13,704 bases of DNA from positions 1 through 13,704 of the forward strand of contig RGTE01000019.1 of assembly GCA_010025475.1 (NCBI GenBank). Direction: 5' to 3'. Below are positions 1-6,534 of the stretch, in pieces. Origin of the DNA: Verrucomicrobiota bacterium. Lineage in GTDB: Bacteria > Verrucomicrobiota > Verrucomicrobiia > Methylacidiphilales > Verrucolacustridaceae. Within the stretch, counting starts at the first letter, position 1; each line of letters starts with the position of its first letter. The notes under the pieces were generated by a model, which was not told the origin of the DNA, did no database searches, and saw nothing but the letters and a program-made list of their open reading frames with translations. A program made the translations under genes and the position numbers.

Positions 1-1217
1 TCGGCAACGGACTTGGTGAGAAGGGAATCGAATGCGGATTTGAGGGTGGGCAGTTCGATGCGGTCCTGAGGGCGCTTGGGGCCGGCCACGCTGGGTTTGA
101 CGGTGGTAAGGTCGAGTTCGACGACGGAGGAGAAGTCGAGAGCGTCCTTTTTCTCGGTGATGCCAAAGAGGCCTTGGGCGCGGAAATAGTCTTCCACGAG
201 TTTGACCTGTTCCTCCGTGCGGCCGGTGCCGCGGAGATAGGCGAGAGACTCGGCGTCGACCGGGAAGTAGCCCATGGTGGCACCGTACTCGGGAGCCATG
301 TTGGCGATGGTGGCGCGGTCGGGAAGGGTCAGGCGAGCGGCACCCGGGCCGAAGAATTCGACGAATTTTCCGACCACCTTGTGCTTCCGGAGGAGCTGGG
401 TGACAGTGAGGGCAAGGTCGGTGGCGGTGGCGGCGGGCGGGAGTTCGCCCGTGAGGTAGAATCCGACGACTTCCGGGGTGAGGAAGGTAAGGGGCTGGCC
501 GAGCATGCCCGCCTCCGCCTCGATGCCTCCGACCCCCCAACCGACGATGCCGAGGCCGTTGATCATGGTGGTGTGGGAGTCGGTGCCAACGAGGGAATCG
601 GGATAGGCGAGGAGGGAGCCATCGGCCTTCTTTTGGGTGAAGACTCCGCGGGCGAGGTATTCGAGGTTCACCTGGTGGACGATACCGATTCCGGGCGGAA
701 CGACCCCGAAGGTTTCAAACGCCTGCTGGCCCCATTTCAGAAATTCGTAGCGTTCCCGGTTGCGCTTGAATTCGTACTGCATGTTCAGCATGAAGGCCTG
801 TTTCGTGCCGTTGACGTCGACCTGGACGGAGTGGTCGACGACGAGGTCAACGGGGACAAGGGGCTCGATGAGTTTCGGGTTCCGCTTCAAGCGGACCACG
901 GCATCGCGCATGGCGGCGAGGTCGACCAGGAGGGGGACGCCGGTGAAGTCCTGCAGGACGATGCGGGCAACGGTGAATGGGATCTCCTCCGAGGCGGGTT
1001 TTTTGGCGTTCCACCGGGCGAGGTTTTCGACATCGCGGGGGGTGGCCTTGAGGCCGTCACAGTGGCGAAGGACGGACTCCAGAACAATGCGCAGGGAGAC
1101 CGGCAGACGGGACAGATCAGTCTTAAGGTGAGCGGCGAGCTTGGGGAGGGATTGAAAGGAGTATTTCGCGCCGGAAGAGGTGAATGTTTCGAGGGTTAGT
1201 TTTCGAAGATCAGACAT
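1..1217 (-). CDS. acnA: Aconitate hydratase A, N-terminal part (partial, runs off the left edge)
   Basis: Aconitase interconverts citrate and isocitrate through cis-aconitate in the cytoplasmic TCA cycle, using a [4Fe-4S] cluster. I translated the minus strand from ATG at 1217-1215 and got 405 uninterrupted codons. Around residues 185-235 it carries hallmark AcnA/IRP-type stretches: [19 protein letters not shown], then [17 protein letters not shown] and [17 protein letters not shown]. Earlier it has [13 protein letters not shown], also typical. The family is about 900 residues, so over half lies outside the window. The three cluster-ligand cysteines normally fall after residue 430 and cannot be checked here. 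The start is supported by the usual N-terminus (MSDLRKLTL, with a [10 protein letters not shown] segment) and a -10-like TATGGT six bases upstream. There is no Shine-Dalgarno sequence. The gene diverges from lysC across 94 bases. Confidence 0.97.
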   Translation of the reverse strand, partial: MSDLRKLTLETFTSSGAKYSFQSLPKLAAHLKTDLSRLPVSLRIVLESVLRHCDGLKATPRDVENLARWNAKKPASEEIPFTVARIVLQDFTGVPLLVDLAAMRDAVVRLKRNPKLIEPLVPVDLVVDHSVQVDVNGTKQAFMLNMQYEFKRNRERYEFLKWGQQAFETFGVVPPGIGIVHQVNLEYLARGVFTQKKADGSLLAYPDSLVGTDSHTTMINGLGIVGWGVGGIEAEAGMLGQPLTFLTPEVVGFYLTGELPPAATATDLALTVTQLLRKHKVVGKFVEFFGPGAARLTLPDRATIANMAPEYGATMGYFPVDAESLAYLRGTGRTEEQVKLVEDYFRAQGLFGITEKKDALDFSSVVELDLTTVKPSVAGPKRPQDRIELPTLKSAFDSLLTKSVA

Positions 1218-1223
1218 CTGGCT

Positions 1224-1251
1224 ACCATAGTCAGTTTCAGTCGCATTTTAA
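1224..1251 (-). promoter_or_regulatory. Candidate acnA promoter, apparently leaderless
   Basis: On the minus strand TTAAAA (1251-1246), a 16-base spacer and TATGGT (1229-1224) resemble -35 and -10 elements (4 of 6 matches each to the sigma-70 consensus). The -10 ends six bases before the acnA ATG, so transcription would start at or next to the start codon. No Shine-Dalgarno sequence lies between. This is inference from sequence only. Confidence 0.45.
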
Positions 1252-1282
1252 GTGGAAATTCAGGGAAAACTTCCGGCTTAAA

Positions 1283-1303
1283 CTTGCCCTAAAATCGGGC
1301 AGG
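1283..1303. promoter_or_regulatory. Dyad around the lysC -10 element
   Basis: TAAAAT (1290-1295, 5 of 6 to the -10 consensus) sits in the 7-base centre of an inverted repeat. CTTGCCC (1283-1289) pairs with GGGCAGG (1297-1303), with one G-T wobble. No convincing -35 is seen at the usual distance, which would fit an activator-dependent promoter or no promoter at all. The dyad could be an operator. The predicted transcript start would fall near 1302, giving a leader of about 10 bases that includes GAGGAG directly before the lysC ATG. Confidence 0.35.
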
Positions 1304-1311
1304 CTGAGGAG

Positions 1312-2550
1312 ATGGCATTGCTGGTACAAAAATATGGGGGAACGTCGGTGGCCAACCTCGAGAGGATCCAGCGGGTGGCGGACCGGGTGGCGGAGTCGCG
1401 CCGGCAAGGCAACCGCTTGGTGGTGGTAGTCTCCGCAATGAGCGGGGTGACCGACGGGTTGTTACGCATGGCGAAGGAAATCGACCGGGAACCGCACGAG
1501 AGGGAGATGGATCTCTTGCTGGCCACGGGGGAGCAGACGACCACGGCCCTGCTGGCGATGGCCCTGCATGCCCGCGGGGTGGATGCGGTGGCCTTGACCG
1601 GAGCGCAGGCGGGGATCGTGACCGACGGGACGCATACCAAGGCAAGGATCGCCAACGTCACCCCCTCGGCGGTGCGAGATCATTTGAAGGCGGGCCGAGT
1701 GGTGATTGTGGCAGGATTTCAGGGGCAGACGATGGAGGGGCAGATCACGACGCTGGGTCGGGGAGGGTCGGACCTTACGGCGATTGCCTTGGCGGCGGTG
1801 CTGAAGGCGACGCGCTGCGAGATTTATACCGATGTGGACGGGGTTTACACGGCCGATCCCCGGACGGAACCGGGTGCGCGCAAGATCGGCGAAATTTCGT
1901 ACGACGAGATGTTGGAACTGGCAAGCACGGGAGCCAAGGTGATGCAGGCCCGTTCGGTGGAGTTTGCCAAAAAGTTCGGGGTTGTGTTTGAGGTCCGGTC
2001 GAGTTTCCATCGGACGAGAGGCACGATCGTGAAGGAAGAAGCCAAATCCATGGAACGAGTGGTCGTCCGTGGGGTCAGCTTGGAAAAAAACCAAGCCAAG
2101 GTGACGCTGGCGGGGGTGGCGGATCGACCCGGGGTGGCCGCGAAGCTTTTTTCCGGCATCGCGAAGGCGGGAATCAATGTGGATATGATCGTGCAAAACG
2201 TTTCGCTTCCACCGGCGGGCAGGAAGGGGAAGGCGCAGACGGACATTACCTTCACCGTGCCGAGAGACGAGCTGGGCAAGGTGAAGCGGTATTTGGAAAG
2301 TTTCCGGAGAACCGGCGGGGCGCGACGGATCCTTTTTCAGGAGGGCATCGCCAAGCTCTCGGTGGTGGGGATCGGCATGCGGAGCCACAGCGGGGTTGCG
2401 GCCCAGCTGTTCCGGGCGCTCGCCGCCGCGGGGGTTAACATCCAGATGATCAGCACCAGCGAAATCAAGATCACCGTGGTGGTTAATGAGGGAGACGGAC
2501 CCAAGGCTGTGCGCGCGGCCCACCGGGAATTCAGGCTCGGTAAAAGATAG
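1312..2550 (+). CDS. lysC: Aspartate kinase (lysC/ask type, two ACT domains)
   Basis: This enzyme phosphorylates aspartate with ATP, the first step toward lysine, threonine, methionine and diaminopimelate; it is cytoplasmic. The 412 residues match the monofunctional aspartokinase length (about 400-410). The amino-acid-kinase domain begins with VQKYGGTSVAN (nucleotide-binding KYGGTS at 7-12). It continues with VVVVSAMSGVTD (37-48), GFQGQT with LGRGGSDLTA (135-157), and EIYTDVDGVYTADPR (170-184). From about residue 265 the C-terminus carries two ACT domains, with GVADRPGVAAKLFSGIAKAG and the second repeat VGIGMRSHSGVAAQLFRALA; these bind feedback amino acids. GAGGAG directly precedes the ATG. 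A Met codon at 2050 (residue 247), with AAGGAAG 11 bases before it, could be an internal start for a regulatory beta subunit like that of Bacillus LysC. The doxX-like gene follows 7 bases downstream, probably in the same operon. Confidence 0.97.
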   Translation: MALLVQKYGGTSVANLERIQRVADRVAESRRQGNRLVVVVSAMSGVTDGLLRMAKEIDREPHEREMDLLLATGEQTTTALLAMALHARGVDAVALTGAQAGIVTDGTHTKARIANVTPSAVRDHLKAGRVVIVAGFQGQTMEGQITTLGRGGSDLTAIALAAVLKATRCEIYTDVDGVYTADPRTEPGARKIGEISYDEMLELASTGAKVMQARSVEFAKKFGVVFEVRSSFHRTRGTIVKEEAKSMERVVVRGVSLEKNQAKVTLAGVADRPGVAAKLFSGIAKAGINVDMIVQNVSLPPAGRKGKAQTDITFTVPRDELGKVKRYLESFRRTGGARRILFQEGIAKLSVVGIGMRSHSGVAAQLFRALAAAGVNIQMISTSEIKITVVVNEGDGPKAVRAAHREFRLGKR

Positions 2551-2557
2551 GAGCCGG

Positions 2558-3013
2558 ATGAGCCAGGAACGTCCCGATCCCCGCCCTTTTTGGACACGTT
2601 GGGATGCACGCGACTGGGCTTTCCTGCTTCTCCAGCTTTTTCTGGGCCTGCGTTTGCTGATGGCGGGAGGTGCCAAATTTGATGGTCCGCAGGGCCTGAG
2701 CTTTTCCCATTTCTACAGCCAGGTTTTGCCGGCCCTTAGCCAACCGTTCCTCGAAAAAACCTTTTTGCCCGGGTGGCTTCTGAAACTTTATTTGGGTGGC
2801 CTGCCGTACGCGGAAATTCTGATTGGCGCGGGGATCCTGGTGGCGGGTCGAAACCGGGTGCCGTTGATCCTGGCGGGAGCCCTGTTTCTATCGTTGGCCT
2901 TCGGGCAGATGCTGATCGGCGGACACACGACGGTGGCGGACATCGGGATCCATTTAGGTCTGACCGTCCTGGCGTTGTTGTTGGTGGAGGATAAGAACAG
3001 ACAGGGCTTTTAA
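2558..3013 (+). CDS. DoxX-family integral membrane protein
   Basis: This is a 151-residue membrane protein of the DoxX/DoxD-like family, whose members sit in the inner membrane and are variously linked to quinone or redox partners; the role here is unknown. Four hydrophobic segments can be seen: about 20-38 (FLLLQLFLGLRLLMAGG), 73-95, 100-121 and 128-143. The stretch LRLLMAGGAKF in helix 1 and the closing G-H-T-T-V-A-D-I-G-I-H-L-G-L-T pattern are typical of the family. I chose ATG at 2558 because AGGAG lies at 2549-2553. The reading frame stays open back to 2486, but that would overlap lysC and add 24 unlikely residues. The gene is 7 bases after lysC, so co-transcription is likely, although no functional link with aspartate kinase is obvious. 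Confidence 0.85.
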   Translation: MSQERPDPRPFWTRWDARDWAFLLLQLFLGLRLLMAGGAKFDGPQGLSFSHFYSQVLPALSQPFLEKTFLPGWLLKLYLGGLPYAEILIGAGILVAGRNRVPLILAGALFLSLAFGQMLIGGHTTVADIGIHLGLTVLALLLVEDKNRQGF

Positions 3014-3130
3014 ATCTTGGATTTTGGATGTTCGAATCGGGTGGAGGGAGGGAAGCGGGAGTAACCGAAAGACAGAGGGGGTTGGAGTGCGCCGGGGTTA
3101 TTTCCAGTGAAAGGAATAGCTCGATGCAGA

Positions 3131-3159
3131 TTGCCGCGGAGTCGGTTTTTCGATAAGGT
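3131..3159 (+). promoter_or_regulatory. Candidate promoter of the tRNA-Lys gene
   Basis: TTGCCG (3131-3136, 4 of 6 to -35) and TAAGGT (3154-3159, 3 of 6 to -10) are separated by exactly 17 bases and end nine bases before the mature tRNA 5' end, where a tRNA promoter is expected. The rest of 3014-3130 shows no gene and no strong terminator. Confidence 0.4.
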
Positions 3160-3168
3160 TTCCCCTTC

Positions 3169-3241
3169 GCCTCGGTAGCTCAGTTGGTAGAGCAGGTGAC
3201 TCTTAATCACTTGGTCCTAGGTTCGAGTCCTAGCCGGGGCA
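3169..3241 (+). tRNA. tRNA-Lys, anticodon CTT
   Basis: A complete 73-base cloverleaf can be folded by hand. The acceptor stem is GCCTCGG/CCGGGGC with one G-T pair. The D arm is GCTC/GAGC with an AGTTGGTA loop. The anticodon arm is GGTGA/TCACT with loop CTCTTAA, giving anticodon CTT (reads AAG, lysine). The variable loop is five bases, and the T arm is CTAGG/CCTAG with loop TTCGAGT. The discriminator base is A at 3241. The 3' CCA is not encoded (TGG follows), so it must be added by nucleotidyltransferase. A bactofilin gene begins only about 40 bases downstream on the same strand with no terminator between, so a joint transcript is likely. Confidence 0.97.
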
Positions 3242-3281
3242 TGGTGTGGATCGAGTCGGCGGGCGAGAGATGGGAATTGAG

Positions 3282-3635
3282 ATGAGTCGGACAACTCCGC
3301 AAAATCAAAACATGAGTGTGGCGGAAAACCGTTCCCTGGAGGCGAAAGGCCTGCAGATCTGGGGAGACGTAAGGTTCCGCGCCGATGCGTTGATCGGGGT
3401 TGGGGTGAAGGGCGGTGTCCAAGGCGCCGAGAAAATTATCGTGACCCAAGATGCGGTGATTGAGGGGGCGGTGGAAGGATCCGATGTCAAAATCGAGGGA
3501 CAGGTGCAGGGTGGGGTTTCAGGCCGCGGGCAGGTTTGGATCGGAGCGAAAGCGAAGGTGAAAGTGGGGTGCTGTGCCCGCTCCCTTCGAATTGAGCCGG
3601 GAGCGGAGTTCCGGGGCGAATTGCAGGTGGGTTGA
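3282..3635 (+). CDS. Bactofilin-family protein (polymer-forming cytoskeletal)
   Basis: Bactofilins are small proteins built on a right-handed beta-helix that polymerise without nucleotide. They help place cell-wall enzymes, stalks or polar complexes, usually at the inner face of the membrane. After a short polar N-terminus, residues about 22-115 show the alternating hydrophobic/glycine pattern of the domain. Examples are LQIWGDVRFRADALIGVGVKGG, DAVIEGAVEGSDVKIEGQVQGG, and the closing LRIEPGAEFRGELQVG. The product is 117 residues from ATG at 3282, which has GGGA six bases upstream. ATG 3270, GTG 3246 or ATG 3312 are possible alternatives, and the choice does not affect the domain. A Cys-Cys pair (VGCCAR) lies in the helix. 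The gene follows the tRNA closely and ends three bases before the zinc-ribbon bactofilin gene, so the two proteins are probably made together and may co-assemble. Confidence 0.85.
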   Translation: MSRTTPQNQNMSVAENRSLEAKGLQIWGDVRFRADALIGVGVKGGVQGAEKIIVTQDAVIEGAVEGSDVKIEGQVQGGVSGRGQVWIGAKAKVKVGCCARSLRIEPGAEFRGELQVG

Positions 3636-3638
3636 GCC

Positions 3639-4331
3639 ATGACTTCCACACTAACCAAAATGGAAGTGATTTGCCCGGAGTGCGGGCAGGCGCAGATGGA
3701 GTCGCAAAATTTCATCTCCACGGTGTGCCGGGGGTGCGGTCATTACTTTAAATCGGGAAAAGCGGCCCTGGCCGGGAAGCGAAAAGTCCGGCGCTCGGTC
3801 ATCAAGAAACGGGAGCTGACGTGTGCAGAGTGCGGGGCCGTTCAGGAAGTGGCGGAGGAGGCGCAATCCTCCAGCTGCCTGAATTGCGGACGACATCTGG
3901 AGTTGGGCCACCGCGAAATCACCGGAGAGCACCTGGGAAACCTCAGTTTGGAGGGGGAACTAAAAATCGGCCCCAGGGGGAATTTCGGCGGATCCAAGGC
4001 CAGGGCAGCCCGGATCATTCTGCAAGGTCGGGCCAGTGGCTATCTGGAGGCGCCGGAGTGGTTGCGGGTGGAGGGACAGTCCAAGCTGCGCACCGGTGCA
4101 GCGGGGGGCAAGCTGGAGATCCGTGCCGGTGCGTCGATGGAGACCGGGGAGCCGGTTTTTTTTGAAAGTGGTGAGATTGAGGGGGAATTGCGTTGTCCTG
4201 CCGCGCATTTCACCGGGCCTTTGCGAGTCGGATCCCAAGGGATGCTGAAGGCGGAAAAAATTACCTTTCGGGAGCTAACCGTGGAGGAGGGTGGAAAAGT
4301 AAGAGCGCAACTCGGAGAAACGGTGGTTTAG
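3639..4331 (+). CDS. Tandem zinc-ribbon protein fused to a bactofilin-like beta-helix
   Basis: This 230-residue protein has two parts. The first about 90 residues hold two zinc-ribbon units with identical spacing: C12-x2-C15-x14-C30-x2-C33 and C62-x2-C65-x14-C80-x2-C83. The motifs read CPECG/CRGCG and CAECG/CLNCG, and the equal spacing suggests an internal duplication. A basic linker (KRKVRRSVIKKR) joins them. From about residue 95 to the end there is a repetitive G/hydrophobic pattern like the preceding bactofilin: LSLEGELKIGPRGNFGG, ARIILQGRASG, LRVEGQ, GEIEGELRCPAAHFTGPLRVG. The zinc ribbons could bind nucleic acid or another protein; the sequence does not say which. GGTGGG upstream of ATG 3639 can serve as ribosome-binding site; ATG 3660 is an alternative that keeps both ribbons. 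It almost certainly forms an operon with the 3282 gene. Confidence 0.82.
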   Translation: MTSTLTKMEVICPECGQAQMESQNFISTVCRGCGHYFKSGKAALAGKRKVRRSVIKKRELTCAECGAVQEVAEEAQSSSCLNCGRHLELGHREITGEHLGNLSLEGELKIGPRGNFGGSKARAARIILQGRASGYLEAPEWLRVEGQSKLRTGAAGGKLEIRAGASMETGEPVFFESGEIEGELRCPAAHFTGPLRVGSQGMLKAEKITFRELTVEEGGKVRAQLGETVV

Positions 4332-4365
4332 CCTTCCGGGATCAACATTGAGCTCGCGACTGGTT

Positions 4366-4382
4366 TGGATTCAGCGAATCCA
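4366..4382. terminator. Short hairpin after the plus-strand bactofilin operon
   Basis: TGGATTC and GAATCCA (4366-4372 and 4376-4382) form a perfect seven-pair stem with a three-base AGC loop, 34 bases after the stop of the zinc-ribbon bactofilin. No T-run follows, so intrinsic termination is uncertain. It lies between convergent genes and could also stabilise 3' ends. Confidence 0.35.
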
Positions 4383-4397
4383 TATCGACGGGCTCCC

Positions 4398-4413
4398 CCC
4401 TCCGACAGGAGGG
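4398..4413. terminator. Candidate bidirectional terminator between convergent bactofilin genes
   Basis: CCCTCC-GACA-GGAGGG is a perfect six-pair GC-rich stem with a four-base loop, ten bases past the minus-strand bactofilin stop and in the same gap as the hairpin at 4366-4382. The flanks are only moderately T-rich (TTATTT at 4422-4427 on the plus strand), so this is a plausible but weak terminator. Confidence 0.4.
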
Positions 4414-4422
4414 ATTGTGGTC

Positions 4423-4893
4423 TTATTTGGATTTGGTGAGCCGGCGGAAAGTGGGGGAGAACTCGGGAGATTCGGTTTTGCCCTCGATAGGGTCTGAACG
4501 GCCACGGAAAAGGGCAGCCTCGGCGACAATAAACTTGTTGGTGCGCACATCGCCGAACAGGTGGGCGTTATCACACACCTCGATGGATTCCGTGGCGGTG
4601 ATATTGCCCTGAACCTTGCCGCGGATGATGACTTTGGCGGCATGAATTTCGGCTTTGATTACCGCTTCGGGGCCGATGGTGAGGGTGCCTTGGGAAATGA
4701 TTTCGCCTTCAAAGATCCCATTGAACTCGAGGGGACCGTCGAAAGCCAAAGTTCCCTTGATCTCGACCTGGTCGGTGATCAAGGCGGTACGTCCGGATGA
4801 TTCCACGCGGGCAGTGCTCACCTTGGAAGTTTCGGGGTAACTGAAGGTGGCGTCGAGAGTATCGCTTTTACGGCCATTGGTACGTGTGAACAT
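4423..4893 (-). CDS. Bactofilin (canonical)
   Basis: This 156-residue protein has the full bactofilin layout: a disordered N-terminal tail (1-36), a beta-helix core (about 37-137) and a short basic tail ending FRRLTKSK. The core is the closest of the three here to textbook bactofilins: VEIKGTLAFDGPLEFNGIFEG, then LTIGPEAVIKAEIHAAKVIIRG, VQGNITATESIEV, and AHLFGDVRTNKFIVAEAALFRG. Such proteins polymerise into non-polar filaments or sheets at the cell envelope. The open frame extends upstream to 5148, but that part is antisense to the next gene; ATG at 4893-4891 gives the expected N-terminus. There is no Shine-Dalgarno sequence, and TATTGT lies exactly six bases upstream, suggesting a leaderless message. 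It converges on the other two bactofilin genes and diverges from the gene at 4976, so it is transcribed separately from its paralogues. Confidence 0.92.
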   Translation of the reverse strand: MFTRTNGRKSDTLDATFSYPETSKVSTARVESSGRTALITDQVEIKGTLAFDGPLEFNGIFEGEIISQGTLTIGPEAVIKAEIHAAKVIIRGKVQGNITATESIEVCDNAHLFGDVRTNKFIVAEAALFRGRSDPIEGKTESPEFSPTFRRLTKSK

Positions 4894-4899
4894 TTTTAC

Positions 4900-4930
4900 A
4901 CAATAACACGGAAAATATATGGATTGGCAA
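4900..4930 (-). promoter_or_regulatory. Candidate promoter of the minus-strand bactofilin
   Basis: On the minus strand TATTGT (4905-4900) lies six bases before the bactofilin ATG. TTGCCA (4930-4925) is 19 bases further up, a longer spacer than the ideal 17. The -10 matches the TANNNT spacing seen before acnA and the sigma gene. A separate AT-rich palindrome sits just upstream at 4934-4949. Confidence 0.4.
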
Positions 4931-4933
4931 GGA

Positions 4934-4949
4934 CTTTTTTTAAAAAAAG
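4934..4949. repeat. Perfect 16-bp AT-rich palindrome
   Basis: C, seven T, seven A and G form a perfect self-complementary 16-base site in the intergenic region between the divergent bactofilin and the gene at 4976. It stands out in a GC-rich window. The A/T tract could act as bent or easily melted promoter DNA, an UP-like element for the minus-strand gene, or a protein-binding site. The sequence alone does not decide. Confidence 0.6.
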
Positions 4950-4975
4950 CTAAGGGGCGCGTTTCTTGACACCGG

Positions 4976-5332
4976 GTGAGTGACTTACGCAACCTCTTCG
5001 TTCCCATGATCCACCATCTCAAGCTGATCCAACTCAAGGGCGGTCTTCCCGCCAACCGGGTCGAGGAAATGATGGTGGAAAGCCGGATCCGGCTTCTGAA
5101 GATCCAAGACGTGCTGAGTTTGGCCTGCGGTAAAAAAATTCCGCTCAATGGGCACGATTCTTTCCACGATCTTTTCCTGGCCCTGGAGTTTGAAAACAGC
5201 CTGAAGCGGACCTCCGCCTTCGATCATCCCTTGTACCACCAGTTTGAGAGCCAAGTCCTGAAGCCGAACGCCGCAAAGATTGAGGTGTTGGAGTTTGAAA
5301 TGGATCCCGGCAAGGACGTCCGTTTTTCCTGA
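4976..5332 (+). CDS. Hypothetical protein, 118 residues, first gene before the glycosyltransferase
   Basis: I do not recognise this protein. It is soluble, with no signal peptide or membrane helix. It appears mostly helical in the first half (HHLKLIQLKGG, then RVEEMMVESRIRLLKIQDVLSLACG) and more mixed at the end (KIEVLEFEMDPGKDVRFS). It looks like a real gene because its codon use matches the neighbours (G/C third positions), it fills the gap between a divergent promoter region and the next gene, and it stops 27 bases before the glycosyltransferase start. The start is uncertain: GTG 4976 gives MSDLRNLFVP, while ATG 5006 would give MIHHLKL. Neither has a good Shine-Dalgarno sequence. A consensus TTGACA lies at 4966-4971, only five bases before the GTG, which would favour the downstream ATG if it is a genuine -35, but no matching -10 is evident. 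Co-transcription with the 5360 gene is likely. Confidence 0.65.
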   Translation: MSDLRNLFVPMIHHLKLIQLKGGLPANRVEEMMVESRIRLLKIQDVLSLACGKKIPLNGHDSFHDLFLALEFENSLKRTSAFDHPLYHQFESQVLKPNAAKIEVLEFEMDPGKDVRFS

Positions 5333-5359
5333 TCGGGAAAGAGAAGCTTCGGGACCGCG

Positions 5360-6520
5360 ATGAAAAAGCGGGCGGTCGTGGGGGTGGGGGTGGCCGGATT
5401 TCCCAAAAACGCCGCCGGCAATTCCTGGGCTTTTTTGCAGTGGGCAACCGGTCTGCGGGAAATGGGATGGGACGTCTGGATGGTGGAGTCGCTCCAGGCC
5501 AAGGAGATCATCGACAAAAACGGACAGTCTTGCCGGCTTTCGGACAGCCTTAACCTTGTTCACTGGGAAGCCATGCTTTCCGAGCTTGGCTGGAACCAAC
5601 AGGCGACCCTGCTGGCGGAGGGCGAATCCGTGGAGGAGCGAGGCCTGAGGGAATTTGCGGATGGAGCGGATCTTTTTCTCAACCTCTCCGGCCACTTCAA
5701 ACGACCGGACTTGGTGGGAGGCGCGGCCGCACGGGTGTATGTGGATCTGGATCCAGCCTTCACGCAGATCTGGGCCAAGGTTTACGACAGCCCGATGAAT
5801 TTTGCGGGTCACAACGCTTTTTGGAGCGTGGGGCTTTCGATGGGGCGCGGAGCGGTGGTGCCGGACACCGGCCATGATTGGAAACCCATCCTGCCCCCGG
5901 TTTGCCGGCGATATTGGTCCCCGGAGGCTGTCGGAAATCCGGCCGGACCGGCGGCCGAGCTGGGCCGCGATCATTGGACGACCATCACGCATTGGTACGG
6001 ATATGCGGCGGTGGAATGGGAAGGGAGAAGCCACGGCAATAAATCGGAGGAGTTCGCCAAACTCCGAAGCTGGCCACGCCAAGCGGGATTGCGACCGCGG
6101 GTGGTCACGGATCTGGGGCCGGGAGAGGAAAGGGCCGGACTGGAGATGGAGGGGTGGGAGTTTTTGGAACCTTCCGCCATCTGTTCGGAGTGGAAAGCCT
6201 ACCGGTCCTTTCTTGCGGCCAGCCGGGGGGAATTCTCGCCGGCAAAATCAGGTTACCTTACGGCCAAGACGGGTTGGTTCAGTGACCGGAGCGCCCTGTA
6301 TCTCGCCTTGGGCCGGCCGGTGCTCTTGCAGGAGACCGGCTGGTCGCAATGGTTGCCGTCAGACAAAGGTTTGGTGGCTTTCCGGACGCCGGAGGAGGCT
6401 GTCGAGAGGGTGAAAGAAATCGAAAAAGAACACGCGACACACGCCCGGGCCGCGGAAGAGATCGCGCGGGAGCATTTGGCGGTCGAGAAGTCGATTGGGC
6501 AGGCCCTGGAATATCTGTAA
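5360..6520 (+). CDS. Glycosyltransferase-like protein (GT-B fold, CgeB-type C-terminus)
   Basis: This 386-residue soluble protein is probably a glycosyltransferase that moves a sugar from a nucleotide donor; donor and acceptor cannot be told. It opens with a Rossmann-like strand and glycine-rich turn (VVGVGVAGFPKNAAGNSWAF), followed by an amphipathic segment ending WDVWMVES, as in GT-B N-domains. The most telling part is residues about 290-345: EFSPAKSGYLTAKTGWFSDR, then ALYLALGRPVLLQETGW, then GLVAFRTPEEAVERV. This matches the C-terminal signature of CgeB/YkvP-like glycosyltransferases, in which the SALYLALGRPVL region contacts the donor. There is no membrane segment. ATG 5360 follows the previous stop by 27 bases. 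Downstream, the polyprenyl synthase begins 49 bases after this stop and appears to have its own promoter. Exact family membership is from memory of the signature. Confidence 0.75.
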   Translation: MKKRAVVGVGVAGFPKNAAGNSWAFLQWATGLREMGWDVWMVESLQAKEIIDKNGQSCRLSDSLNLVHWEAMLSELGWNQQATLLAEGESVEERGLREFADGADLFLNLSGHFKRPDLVGGAAARVYVDLDPAFTQIWAKVYDSPMNFAGHNAFWSVGLSMGRGAVVPDTGHDWKPILPPVCRRYWSPEAVGNPAGPAAELGRDHWTTITHWYGYAAVEWEGRSHGNKSEEFAKLRSWPRQAGLRPRVVTDLGPGEERAGLEMEGWEFLEPSAICSEWKAYRSFLAASRGEFSPAKSGYLTAKTGWFSDRSALYLALGRPVLLQETGWSQWLPSDKGLVAFRTPEEAVERVKEIEKEHATHARAAEEIAREHLAVEKSIGQALEYL

Positions 6521-6534
6521 AGCGGCGGGGTCGT

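Noticed and set aside
174..1199. A 341-codon plus-strand open frame
   Set aside because: It is antisense to acnA, whose minus-strand translation has unmistakable aconitase motifs. Strong GC third-position bias leaves the opposite frame open.
1462..2676. A 404-codon minus-strand open frame
   Set aside because: It is a shadow of lysC and the DoxX-like gene; low-complexity, His/Arg/Pro-rich translation with no domain.
4894..5148. N-terminal extension of the minus-strand bactofilin to 5148
   Set aside because: The extra 85 residues are antisense to the 4976 gene and do not resemble bactofilin N-termini; ATG 4893 has a well-placed -10 element.
4985..6082. A 365-codon minus-strand open frame
   Set aside because: It is antisense to the 118-residue protein and the glycosyltransferase, which have convincing codon use and motifs.
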